From positions 1 to 30,783 of IMG/VR virus record IMGVR_UViG_3300029266_000219: a stretch of DNA of 30,783 nt. One strand, 5' to 3'. Of this stretch, positions 7,462 through 16,325 are shown in pieces. The first letter of the stretch is position 1. Each line of letters starts with the position of its first letter. Position numbers and translations under genes: made by a program. The notes under the pieces were generated by a model, which was not told where the DNA came from, did not search any database, and saw nothing but the letters and a program-made list of their open reading frames with translations. This DNA is from a virus.

Positions 7462-10400
7462 ATGGCAGAAGTTAAAAATGCTTTCATTAAGTCTAAAATG
7501 AATAGAGATCTAGACGCAAGGTTGTTGCCACCTGGAGAATATAGAGAAGGACTTAATATACAAGTTAGTAAATCCGAAGGACAAGATGTAGGTGCTTTAG
7601 AAAATGTTATAGGTAATAAACTAGCTCCTACTCTTCAAGGAGGTGGAGGTGGTGTTGATTTTAATTTAATATCTAATGTTCCAGCTGATGTAACTCAATT
7701 AAAATCTATTGGTATACATGGAGATGTAAATAGCGGATCTATATTTGTTTTTTTAACAAACTGGAAAGATAAAGTTGTAGATAGCGTTCCTGTAAACTAT
7801 AGTTCTTCTGCTTTAAATTATATATATCAATATAATACTATTTCATTAACAACAACTTTATTAGCTAGCGGAGCTTTTTTAAATTTTGAATTAGATAGTC
7901 CAATTCACGGTATAAATATAATAGATAATCTTTTGTTTTTTACAGACAACAGAAATCAACCTAGAAAAATAAATATAAGCAGTTTAAGTAATGCGGATGG
8001 AACTAGTAGATATACTACAGAAGAAAATGTTTCTGTAGCTAAATACAATCCATTTCAAACAATAGAAATGTACTATACTTTAGCTAGTATAAACTACACT
8101 TCTATGCAAGATGTTACATCTGCTTTCCTTCCAAACGATGTTGCTAATCCTTTTTTAAACGCACCGCTAGGTCAAACTATTCCTAATAGTGGTAAATGGC
8201 CTGGAGATCCTGATTTTTTAGAAGATAAATTTGTAACTTTTAGCTATAGATTTAAATTTTCAGATGGAGAGTATTCTATCATGGCACCATTTACTCAACC
8301 AGCCTTTATACCTAAACAAGATGGTTATTTTTTAACAGGAGATGAAGATGATGCATATAGAAGTACTATAGTTCAATTCATGGAGAACAAAGTAAACAAT
8401 GTAGGTCTTTATATTCCTCTTCCTTACAGTGCAAGTACTTTAGAACAGAATTTGCATGTTATAGAAATAGATATATTATATAAAGAATCTGATGGTTTAG
8501 CTGTTAAGGTATTAGAATCAGTACCTTCTTCTGTATTTTCTATAGATTCAAGCGATCTTCCTAATACTACAAGTAAATACTTATATCAATACCAGTCTAG
8601 AAAACCTTACAAAACTTTACCTGAGGCTGAAATAATAAGAGTGTATGACAAAGTTCCTGTAAAAGCTCAAGGTCAAGAAATAATAAGTAATAGAATTGTA
8701 TATAGTAATTTTCAAGACAAACACACTCCTCCTCAGAGTTTAGATTATGACATAGCAGTAACAGTTAAAAACGTTTTTAGTATAAATGCAACTAATCCTA
8801 GTTTATCTTACACTAGTTCTGTAGAGTATCCTATGCATACTATCAAAAAAAACAGAAACTATCAAGTTGGTATAGTTTTAGCTGATAAATTTGGAAGACA
8901 GTCTAGCGTTCTATTATCACCCGTTAAAACAAAGCAAGAAACAGATCTTAATGGTGTGACTTATGGAGGTTCTACTTTTTATCATCCTTACAATGCAGAC
9001 ATTGGTGCTCTTAATGATATTAACCAATGGCCTGGAGATTCTTTAAAGCTTTTAATTAATAGTCCAATACCTTTATCACCTAATACTAATACTAGTTATC
9101 CTGGTGTTTATGATGGTAATCCAGGAACTGAAGCTCTTCCTAATCCTAACTATAATCCGCTAGGATGGTACTCTTATAAGGTTGTTGTTAAACAAAACGA
9201 ACAAGACTACTACAATGTATACACTCCTGGTATATTAAATTTTTATCCAAATATTGTTCCACCGGCCGCAACTCCAGATCCTGTAAACAAAGTAGCGTTT
9301 ATAGTTTTAATAAATGACAATATAAATAAAGTTCCAAGAGACTTAGTTGAAGTTGGGCCAAATCAAAAGCAATACAGAAGTAGTGTTGAGCTTTTCGGTA
9401 GAGTAACACCTAAAGATGTAGAAAGTCCAAATGCAATTACAGGTAATACAGGTTATTACCCAGTAGTGAATGAAGTACCAAAAAGCAATATAGTTTCAAC
9501 TATAGCTCTTCAAGATGATATGTTTGATCTTAATACAGGTATAAAATTAGGTTCTGTTTATCAAACTGAATCTAATCCTTCTATTGCTAGAATCACTCAA
9601 GTTCCAAAAGCCGGAGTAGCAGTACCAACGCCTCCTCCGATAATACCCCCTAATCCACCTGTTATTGGGTCTAAGTTTCCTTTACCTAAAGACATTACAA
9701 CAGTTCAAAACATTTTATTAGGAGTCTTTGAAACGGCACCAGTGGAGTCTTTGATAGACATATTCTGGGAAACGTCTACTACAGGTTTAGTTTCTGAATA
9801 CAACGCAGCTATAGAAGCTGGATTACAGCCTTCTGCATTTGCTAATTTTAGACCTTCTGATAATGGATGGACTCATGACGAGGCTACTATTAATAGCACG
9901 CAAGTCATACCAGATCCTTTAGCCGCGTTAGGTGGTATTGGTTTTTATCCAACAAAAACAATAAATTTAACAGCTGAACCCGTTGCCGGTAATGTAACTA
10001 GATTAGTTAGTGTTTATAACGCCGCTGATCCATTAACCCCTATAACTGACAATTGGAAACCACTTACTCGTGGTGCTGATTTTTCTTTAGCTGATGGCTC
10101 TGTTGTAGAGACATGGTTATTAACTGTTTCAGATATACCAGCAAATCCAGGCCCAGCTAATCCATTGTATTATTACGAAGATGACGCAAGAAATACGTTT
10201 ATATTTAATTTTGAAGTTACGTTTGACGGTGTTATTAATGATATTACTGAAACTTTAGTTCTTGGTAATAAACCACCAGTTATAACTGAAGCGATATTGC
10301 CAAATTCAACTGTTATTCCTCAAAATGAATTAGCTACTACGCCTATAATTCTTCTTCCTTCGAGAATAAAAGAAAATGCAATAATAACTTATTATGGTAT

Positions 10401-12021
10401 AAACGGGTATCAAGGTGTTACCGTTAATGCTAATGCAGCTATTGCACTTCAGCAGAAAGATCAATTAAAATGGAGTATAGTTGACGGTTCTCAGATACCT
10501 TCACCACTTGCTACGGGAATTCCTAATTTAACTATTAACGAAAGTTCTGGAGCTCTTTTCGAAACAACTGGCACAGCCGAAGGTAACTATTCTGCCACTG
10601 TACGATTGACTGATTCTGGAAATGCTTTTATAGATTTAAATGTTTCTGTAATATTTGGTAAGGCACAAATAAATACTGGTTTTGGAAAATCAGCATTAAC
10701 AGAAATATCCAAAGGCATGGAGTCCGCTGGAGTTTATTGGTCTAATGATTATTCTCAAACTAGTGTTATAAAAAACACAAACCCTAAATTAAATAACACC
10801 ACTACGGGTAGAGCTGTTTATAATCCTGACGCTTCAGGAAACAATGGACTGAACTTGTCTGCTACGCTTACTTCTTCAAGAGACACTAAAAATAAAGTAG
10901 ATCCAAATAATCCAGCTGGCCAAGACTGGAGATGGTACAACACTAATTATAGACCAGATTATTTTGACAGTGGAATAACACCTACTGGTTTAACCAAAGG
11001 AACTGCTTTTATAAGATTAGAATACAAATTTATTCAGTCTGATATTCCAGCTACCCTTCCAAACACAGAAGGTGGTGATTTTGCACGACTACCCAGCAAC
11101 GACGAGCAAGTAGGAGCTATGTGGCCTAGTTATTTACAGTATAGAGCTACTAGTAGTGATGCTTGGGTGTACGCTATAGATATAGAAGGTCAAACAATAA
11201 AAATAGGTGGGCAACAGGCTAATTCTATATCAACAGGAGATAATTTTAAGCTTACTGGATTTACATCAAACGCAACGCAAAGTTCTCAAGCTCCAGTTTT
11301 ATCAGGCCTTGACCGAGTTGATACAAAACAAGTTACTACTACTTTTCCTCAAATACGAAATACCGTAACTTTAACAAGTGTTTCTAATGAAATATACGCT
11401 ATAGGAGAAGATCAAGGTGGATATGGTACTTCAACAAAATATGGAGAATATAGAATAGTAATTAGATATCCTAGCGGTCACATAGGTTCACAAGCCGTGC
11501 CCTCTAGACTTAATCTACCTACACCGGGTGGAAATACTATGGGAAACCCTTATTTTACTGGAAATGGTAATAGAATTAACAATCTTATAGGAGTTAAATT
11601 AAGTTTTGGTGATTTTTATTATCCACAAGGAGTGGCTGCATCAAATTCATATTCTTATTTTATTTCAAGTAGTTCAAGTATTGATGCGCTTACAGCTTCG
11701 GATAAAACGCCAACAGTTACAGTGCACGCTAGGGAATGGTCTTTAAAGTATGTTTCTCAGCTTTATAGCGATTCAAACTTAACGACACCTATCACAACTG
11801 CTAATCTTCCTGATGGTTATTACAGCTATAGCGCAACTTCACCAGGTAATTATAATTCATCTAATGGCACGGGTAATTCATATGTTTTAGGCACTGAAGT
11901 AAATATGGGTAATATACCTAACAATCCTGTACCTAAAAGAAGATGGACTGGTAACTTTGTTAATGGTAAAAAAGTAGCAGGATCAGCGCTACCTAACACT
12001 GTTGTTGGTTTAGGACAATAG
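7462..12021 (+). CDS. Giant tail-hub protein, N-terminal part, with Pro-rich linker and Ig-like domain
   Basis: A 1519-residue structural protein. Its first 60 residues (M-N-R-D-L-D-A-R-L-L-P-P-G-E-Y-R, then S-E-G-x-D-V-G-A-L-E-N) match my memory of a widespread marine-phage tail protein, possibly related to the P22 gp10-type packaged-DNA stabilisation hub. Residues 1 to about 715 are beta-rich repeats. A proline-rich linker lies at about 719-742 (P-T-P-P-P-I-I-P-P-N-P-P). At about 1000-1067 there is a cadherin/putative-Ig type signature: L-K-W-S-I-V-D-G, then a strand, G-T-A-E-G-N-Y and V-R-L-T-D-S. The C-terminus ends R-R-W-T-G-N-F-V-N-G and then stops at TAG 12019-12021. The next gene continues in the same frame after 36 nt and probably supplies the missing end of the same hub. 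The Ig-like region probably adds receptor or surface binding. Confidence 0.68.
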   Translation: MAEVKNAFIKSKMNRDLDARLLPPGEYREGLNIQVSKSEGQDVGALENVIGNKLAPTLQGGGGGVDFNLISNVPADVTQLKSIGIHGDVNSGSIFVFLTNWKDKVVDSVPVNYSSSALNYIYQYNTISLTTTLLASGAFLNFELDSPIHGINIIDNLLFFTDNRNQPRKINISSLSNADGTSRYTTEENVSVAKYNPFQTIEMYYTLASINYTSMQDVTSAFLPNDVANPFLNAPLGQTIPNSGKWPGDPDFLEDKFVTFSYRFKFSDGEYSIMAPFTQPAFIPKQDGYFLTGDEDDAYRSTIVQFMENKVNNVGLYIPLPYSASTLEQNLHVIEIDILYKESDGLAVKVLESVPSSVFSIDSSDLPNTTSKYLYQYQSRKPYKTLPEAEIIRVYDKVPVKAQGQEIISNRIVYSNFQDKHTPPQSLDYDIAVTVKNVFSINATNPSLSYTSSVEYPMHTIKKNRNYQVGIVLADKFGRQSSVLLSPVKTKQETDLNGVTYGGSTFYHPYNADIGALNDINQWPGDSLKLLINSPIPLSPNTNTSYPGVYDGNPGTEALPNPNYNPLGWYSYKVVVKQNEQDYYNVYTPGILNFYPNIVPPAATPDPVNKVAFIVLINDNINKVPRDLVEVGPNQKQYRSSVELFGRVTPKDVESPNAITGNTGYYPVVNEVPKSNIVSTIALQDDMFDLNTGIKLGSVYQTESNPSIARITQVPKAGVAVPTPPPIIPPNPPVIGSKFPLPKDITTVQNILLGVFETAPVESLIDIFWETSTTGLVSEYNAAIEAGLQPSAFANFRPSDNGWTHDEATINSTQVIPDPLAALGGIGFYPTKTINLTAEPVAGNVTRLVSVYNAADPLTPITDNWKPLTRGADFSLADGSVVETWLLTVSDIPANPGPANPLYYYEDDARNTFIFNFEVTFDGVINDITETLVLGNKPPVITEAILPNSTVIPQNELATTPIILLPSRIKENAIITYYGINGYQGVTVNANAAIALQQKDQLKWSIVDGSQIPSPLATGIPNLTINESSGALFETTGTAEGNYSATVRLTDSGNAFIDLNVSVIFGKAQINTGFGKSALTEISKGMESAGVYWSNDYSQTSVIKNTNPKLNNTTTGRAVYNPDASGNNGLNLSATLTSSRDTKNKVDPNNPAGQDWRWYNTNYRPDYFDSGITPTGLTKGTAFIRLEYKFIQSDIPATLPNTEGGDFARLPSNDEQVGAMWPSYLQYRATSSDAWVYAIDIEGQTIKIGGQQANSISTGDNFKLTGFTSNATQSSQAPVLSGLDRVDTKQVTTTFPQIRNTVTLTSVSNEIYAIGEDQGGYGTSTKYGEYRIVIRYPSGHIGSQAVPSRLNLPTPGGNTMGNPYFTGNGNRINNLIGVKLSFGDFYYPQGVAASNSYSYFISSSSSIDALTASDKTPTVTVHAREWSLKYVSQLYSDSNLTTPITTANLPDGYYSYSATSPGNYNSSNGTGNSYVLGTEVNMGNIPNNPVPKRRWTGNFVNGKKVAGSALPNTVVGLGQ

Positions 12022-12057
12022 TATGGAATTTAAGAGTTTAATAAGTGATAATATAAT

Positions 12058-13527
12058 ATGGGAGCAATAGAAATAAAATATTTTAATAGTTTTATATTAA
12101 GAAAAACATTAGACGCAGCTGGTGATGCACCTATGTGGAATGGCTCTAGGGGAGATAATACTTTCGAAAATTCAGGTGTTATTCCAGAAGCGCAATGGGC
12201 ACCAAAAAACGCATCTAATTGGGCTGTAGAAGAGTCTAGAATAAGAGGTGGATACAACAACGTATCAACTGGCTATGGAACTAAAGCTTATTTAGTTGAA
12301 GATGAGCCAAATGCACAGCGCAGAGGAAATGCTATGATATATTCAGGTATTTTTAATTCAAGAACAGGTATAAACGACACTAATGTTTTTTCTGTAGGAG
12401 AAGACATAACTAAAAGCGTAAATCCAGCTAATGGATCTATACAAAAATTATTTGCTGAAAACAATAATTTAACTATATTTCAAGAATCTAAAGTAAGTAG
12501 AGCCCTAATAGATAAAGATGCTATATATTCTGCTGAGGGAGGTCAAATATCTACAACTGGTTTAGTTGTTATCGGTCCTGTATCCGCTTACGCAGGTAGT
12601 TTTGGTATAAGTAAAAATCCAGAAAGCTTTGCTATGTATGGTACTAGAAAATACTTTACAGACAAAGACCGAAATGCCGTTTTAAGACTTTCTAGCGATG
12701 GTTTAACAGAAATATCTAATTACGGTATGACTGATTACTTTAGAGATCAATTAAGTATCTTAAACAACACTACAGGTGTTGGTAAAGTTGTAGGATCATG
12801 GGACATGCACACAAAGCAGTATGTTATATCTTTGCAGCCAAAAAACGAACCTTTTAATACACTATCTTTTGATGATAGCGTTAATGGTTTTCCTAGCTTT
12901 TTTAGTTATAATCCAGATCACGGTATAAGCATGAAAAGCAATTATTACACTATGAAAGACGGATCTTTGTATTTACATTACAAAGAGAATGCTGTTAGAG
13001 GTAATTTTTATGGAACTCAATACGACTCTAGCATAACTTTTATATTTAATCCAAAAGTTAGTGCTTCTAAAGTTTTTAAAACTATAAACTACGAAGGTAG
13101 TAACGGATGGCAAGTAGACAGTATAACTTCTGATGTTACGGGTATATATAGCGTTGGGACTACAGGAGATCAAGCTGAGCTCGGTAGTCAAGATACTTCG
13201 GCTTTAATATACAGCTATAATCAAGGTGCGTACGACGATTATGGTAATGAATCTGGTCCTGGAGTAACATTGATTCCTCCAATAAATCACGCTGGATTTG
13301 ATCGAAAAGAAAATAAATATATGGCCAACTTAGTGAACTATAGTATAGCAGCTATTGGTGAAGTAGAACTTGGCGTAGAACAAGAAGGTTATAGATGGGG
13401 TTCAACTATGACTGGCATAAAAGGTTATTTTGCTACTGTTAAAATGTCTACAGATAGAGTTACAGACTATGGAGGTGCTAAAGAATTATTCGCTGCATCT
13501 TCAAATTACGTAGAATCATCATATTAA
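12058..13527 (+). CDS. Tail-hub protein, detached C-terminal part
   Basis: A 489-residue beta-rich protein with no membrane segment. From about residue 55 (E-S-R-I-R-G-G-Y-N-N and G-Y-G-T-K-A) through Y-S-G-I-F-N-S, G-S-I-Q-K-L, Y-A-G-S-F-G-I-S-K-N-P-E-S-F and R-L-S-S-D-G-L it reads as repeated blades, like a beta-propeller. In my memory of related marine phages this sequence is the C-terminal portion of the preceding long tail protein. It lies in the same reading frame as the upstream gene, behind four in-frame stops in 36 nt. ATG 12058 follows AATATAAT with no Shine-Dalgarno. The two products probably assemble in one tail structure. Confidence 0.66.
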   Translation: MGAIEIKYFNSFILRKTLDAAGDAPMWNGSRGDNTFENSGVIPEAQWAPKNASNWAVEESRIRGGYNNVSTGYGTKAYLVEDEPNAQRRGNAMIYSGIFNSRTGINDTNVFSVGEDITKSVNPANGSIQKLFAENNNLTIFQESKVSRALIDKDAIYSAEGGQISTTGLVVIGPVSAYAGSFGISKNPESFAMYGTRKYFTDKDRNAVLRLSSDGLTEISNYGMTDYFRDQLSILNNTTGVGKVVGSWDMHTKQYVISLQPKNEPFNTLSFDDSVNGFPSFFSYNPDHGISMKSNYYTMKDGSLYLHYKENAVRGNFYGTQYDSSITFIFNPKVSASKVFKTINYEGSNGWQVDSITSDVTGIYSVGTTGDQAELGSQDTSALIYSYNQGAYDDYGNESGPGVTLIPPINHAGFDRKENKYMANLVNYSIAAIGEVELGVEQEGYRWGSTMTGIKGYFATVKMSTDRVTDYGGAKELFAASSNYVESSY

Positions 13528-13537
13528 ATTAAATTAA

Positions 13538-13939
13538 ATGCAATTAAACGTTAGACAAATAACTACTGGCGACTGGGATATGCTAGTTAGTTGGTGGGTT
13601 GGCCATAAATGGCCTTTAGTAGATAAAGATGGTTTGCCTGAAAACGGAACAGGAGGATTTATTGTTGAAGAAAATGGTAAACCAGTTATTGCTGGATTTT
13701 TATTTCAAACTAACTCAAAAGGCTGTTGGTTGGAATTTATAATATCAGATCCTGAATACAGAAAAGATAAAGAAGTAATGATAGAGAAACTAGTTGATAC
13801 CGCTCAAAAAGTTGCTTTAAAATTAGGTTATAAATACATGCTATTTATAGGTAAAAGTAATGGCATTAGAAAAACAATGAAAAAATTAGGATGGACAGAA
13901 GATCCAACACCTTCTTTTGAGTTAATGAAAAAAATATAA
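13538..13939 (+). CDS. GNAT-like acetyltransferase fold protein in tail module
   Basis: A 133-residue protein with the order of a small GNAT domain: a first strand and helix (residues 1-20), a loop with paired Trp, a beta hairpin around 40-60 (G-G-F-I-V-E-E-N-G-K-P-V-I-A-G-F-L), the next strand ending in I-S-D-P-E-Y-R, a long helix (about 80-97), and a C-terminal strand-helix-strand with K-L-G-W. GNAT enzymes transfer an acyl group from acyl-CoA to an amine. The usual R/Q-x-x-G-x-G/A pyrophosphate loop is not intact (Y-R-K-D-K-E), so catalytic competence is doubtful. It sits 10 nt after the tail-hub gene and 1 nt before the next virion gene, suggesting modification of, or a structural role in, the particle. 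Confidence 0.6.
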   Translation: MQLNVRQITTGDWDMLVSWWVGHKWPLVDKDGLPENGTGGFIVEENGKPVIAGFLFQTNSKGCWLEFIISDPEYRKDKEVMIEKLVDTAQKVALKLGYKYMLFIGKSNGIRKTMKKLGWTEDPTPSFELMKKI

Positions 13940-13940
13940 T

Positions 13941-14678
13941 ATGGCAGTAATTTCAGCAGGAATAGTAGTAGCAGGTGCTATAGGAGCAGCAGCGACCATT
14001 GGGGGAACCGTTTACAGTGCTTCGCAGTCAAAAAAGCAAGAAAGAAGAGCTATGTCTAAAGCAGATAGACTAACGGCAGAACTTGAAGATTTAGAAAACT
14101 CTAGACAAGAAATTATTAATCCCTACGAAGGGGTTTCTGATTTATCTGGAATGGTTTCAGATCTTAGTTCTATAGCTAGTAATCCTTATAATAGCTTAAG
14201 CGTATCTACTGCTGGTGCAGAAATGCAAGCAGAGCAAACTGATATAGCTTTAGCTAATACGCTCGACACTCTTAGATCTACCGGAGCAAGTGCTGGTGGT
14301 GCAACTGCTCTAGCTAGGATGGCGTTAGAAAGTAAAAAAGGTATATCAGCTAGCATTGAATCTCAAGAAGCTAATAACCAAAAACTACGGGCTGATGGAG
14401 AGCAGAACTTACAACAAACAAAACTTGCAGAAGCTAAAAGAGTACAAAGCACGTTAATGGGTGAAGCAGGCAGAATGCAAGAAGTTGATGTTGCTGGTCA
14501 AAAATTTGTTTACGGAGAAAAAGAAAAAAGAGAAACCGCTCAGTTAAACAGAAAACAAGCTCAGATAACAGGTCAAGAGCAAGCTGCAATGCAAGCTAGA
14601 TCAGATAAAAACGCTGCTATAGGAGCTGGTATTCAGGGAGTTGGTAATATAGCTGGTTCACTTATAGGCGCGCCTTAA
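13941..14678 (+). CDS. Internal virion protein candidate with N-terminal membrane segment
   Basis: A 245-residue protein with a hydrophobic Ala/Gly/Ile-rich N-terminal helix (residues about 3-27), a long helical middle rich in Ala, Gln, Glu and Lys (about 35-215), and a Gly-rich hydrophobic tail (G-A-G-I-Q-G-V-G-N-I-A-G-S-L-I-G). This is the layout of small ejection proteins of short-tailed phages (T7 gp14-like, P22 gp7-like), which leave the particle and cross or line the cell envelope. It is the first of three consecutive genes in that position. No sequence motif proves it. It starts 1 nt after the GNAT-like gene ends. Confidence 0.58.
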   Translation: MAVISAGIVVAGAIGAAATIGGTVYSASQSKKQERRAMSKADRLTAELEDLENSRQEIINPYEGVSDLSGMVSDLSSIASNPYNSLSVSTAGAEMQAEQTDIALANTLDTLRSTGASAGGATALARMALESKKGISASIESQEANNQKLRADGEQNLQQTKLAEAKRVQSTLMGEAGRMQEVDVAGQKFVYGEKEKRETAQLNRKQAQITGQEQAAMQARSDKNAAIGAGIQGVGNIAGSLIGAP

Positions 14679-14694
14679 ATAAAAAACAATATAC

Positions 14695-16317
14695 ATGAGT
14701 TACGAAAATCCAATTACTGTAATAGACAGAGAGTCTGGTCAAATATGGGCTAACGCTATATCTGGAGTAAGCAAAAGTATAGCTGACGGTATTGAAAAGG
14801 CAAATAAAAACATGTCTTTAAAGCAAAAAACAGCTCAAGCTGAATTAACAGCGCAGTCTGAATATATAATAAAAAATCAAGCTGCATTTAACGCGCAAGC
14901 GGCTAAGAATGGAATAAACAATCCTAGTTTGTTTGCCGCAGGTAAAAGAGTTATTGACTCTATGGCAGAGGCTAATATGCAGGTTAAAAATGCCAAGACA
15001 AAAGAAGCACAACAAATTGCTTTAGAAAAATATTCTACGATACAAAAATCTTATCAAAATCTAGTTGCTGGTATAAACGCTGGAGGTGAAGCTGATAAAA
15101 CTTACAAGCAAGACAGAATAGGTACTGGAATTAAAGGCTGGAAGGCTCCTGGAAAACAAGGTGGAATGTCTGTTGTTGGGTCAGATACTCAGTCTTTTAT
15201 AAAAAGAATGAACGTTAGAGTTGGTTTAGGTCAAGGCGCAATCGAAGAATATATTGATAATGGAGATGGTACTTGGAACTTGCAGTATACTGGAGGTTCT
15301 TATGGAGATGAAATAGTTTCTGTGCCTATGAGTCAGTCTTTAACTTATGACGCTGGATTAGTTCCTGATATTGATACTGAAATTTACTCAGTGTTTGATA
15401 AACCTAGTGGAGAAAACGAAGACGGTACACAGTTTTCTATTTTAGGTTCTAATGGAAGATATAACAAAGAATACTTAAACACTAAAGGATCTTATGTTGA
15501 AAAATCAACTCCAGGAAAAGATGGTTCTTACGTAGAAACAACTATAACACCTGTAGATACAGCTAAAGTTGTTCAAGCTGCTGTTGGAGGTTTAAAATCT
15601 AAAGCCGCATCTTATTTAAAAGACTACAATACAGCTAATAAGATATGGATGGAAGTTTTAGGAAACGAAGAGCCTTTAGGTAGATCTGGTGTTGGCGTTG
15701 GAGATGAATCTACTAAAGAATTTACGTCTGCTTTTATAGAATATGGTAGAAAAAAATTACCAAATTTCAACATAACAGATCAAAAAGAAGTTGAAGGCTA
15801 TCAAAACGCACAAGGATTAAACATGATGATTGATTCTAGTAGAAAAAGCGGACCTAGAGTTGTTAAGCTTTCTAATAGTGGATCTGAAAAAACTTCAGAC
15901 ACAGTCAAAAGATCTAGATCAAACGCAACTGAGCAAAGTAATGTAATACTTAATTCAATAAACGAGCTTGGAGCTAGTAGGAATTTTAAAACGGGTAACA
16001 CTGTTATCGAAGGAAGTAAACTAAATATAGGTAAAGCTGAAACAAAAGATCGTGAAGCGTTTGAAGGTATATTAGATAAACTAGGATATTACGTTACTAA
16101 AGTAGGAGGACTTGATGAAATAGTTATTCAAAGACAAAATGGGACAAAAACCATGCAGCTTAAAGACGGAGCAGACTTAAAGACTTTTATAATGAAAATA
16201 ACTGAGGCAGAAGGCGTATCTAAAGCCGAAGCTAAAGAATTATTTAAAAATATTGAAAAGCAAATAAGTAGCAAAGGTGAATCACAAAGTAAGTACAATA
16301 AATTCTTAATTAAATAA
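14695..16317 (+). CDS. Internal virion / ejection protein candidate, second of three
   Basis: A 540-residue soluble, lysine-rich protein without signal peptide. Residues 1-130 are helical with Ala/Gln/Lys repeats. Residues about 150-290 are beta-rich and Gly/Asp-rich (D-N-G-D-G-T-W-N-L-Q-Y). The C-terminal part is helical again (about 300-540). I do not recognise a family. Its place, size and composition match the second ejection protein (T7 gp15 or P22 gp20 position), which would work with the flanking 245-aa and 2275-aa products in genome delivery. Start ATG 14695 has the leader AAAAAACAATATAC, with no Shine-Dalgarno. Confidence 0.52.
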   Translation: MSYENPITVIDRESGQIWANAISGVSKSIADGIEKANKNMSLKQKTAQAELTAQSEYIIKNQAAFNAQAAKNGINNPSLFAAGKRVIDSMAEANMQVKNAKTKEAQQIALEKYSTIQKSYQNLVAGINAGGEADKTYKQDRIGTGIKGWKAPGKQGGMSVVGSDTQSFIKRMNVRVGLGQGAIEEYIDNGDGTWNLQYTGGSYGDEIVSVPMSQSLTYDAGLVPDIDTEIYSVFDKPSGENEDGTQFSILGSNGRYNKEYLNTKGSYVEKSTPGKDGSYVETTITPVDTAKVVQAAVGGLKSKAASYLKDYNTANKIWMEVLGNEEPLGRSGVGVGDESTKEFTSAFIEYGRKKLPNFNITDQKEVEGYQNAQGLNMMIDSSRKSGPRVVKLSNSGSEKTSDTVKRSRSNATEQSNVILNSINELGASRNFKTGNTVIEGSKLNIGKAETKDREAFEGILDKLGYYVTKVGGLDEIVIQRQNGTKTMQLKDGADLKTFIMKITEAEGVSKAEAKELFKNIEKQISSKGESQSKYNKFLIK

Positions 16318-16325
16318 TAGTTGCG

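Noticed and set aside
12023-12070. 15-codon frame (ATG 12023) in the gap between tail-hub genes
   Set aside because: Too short to support; it overlaps the next gene's start and shows no family pattern.
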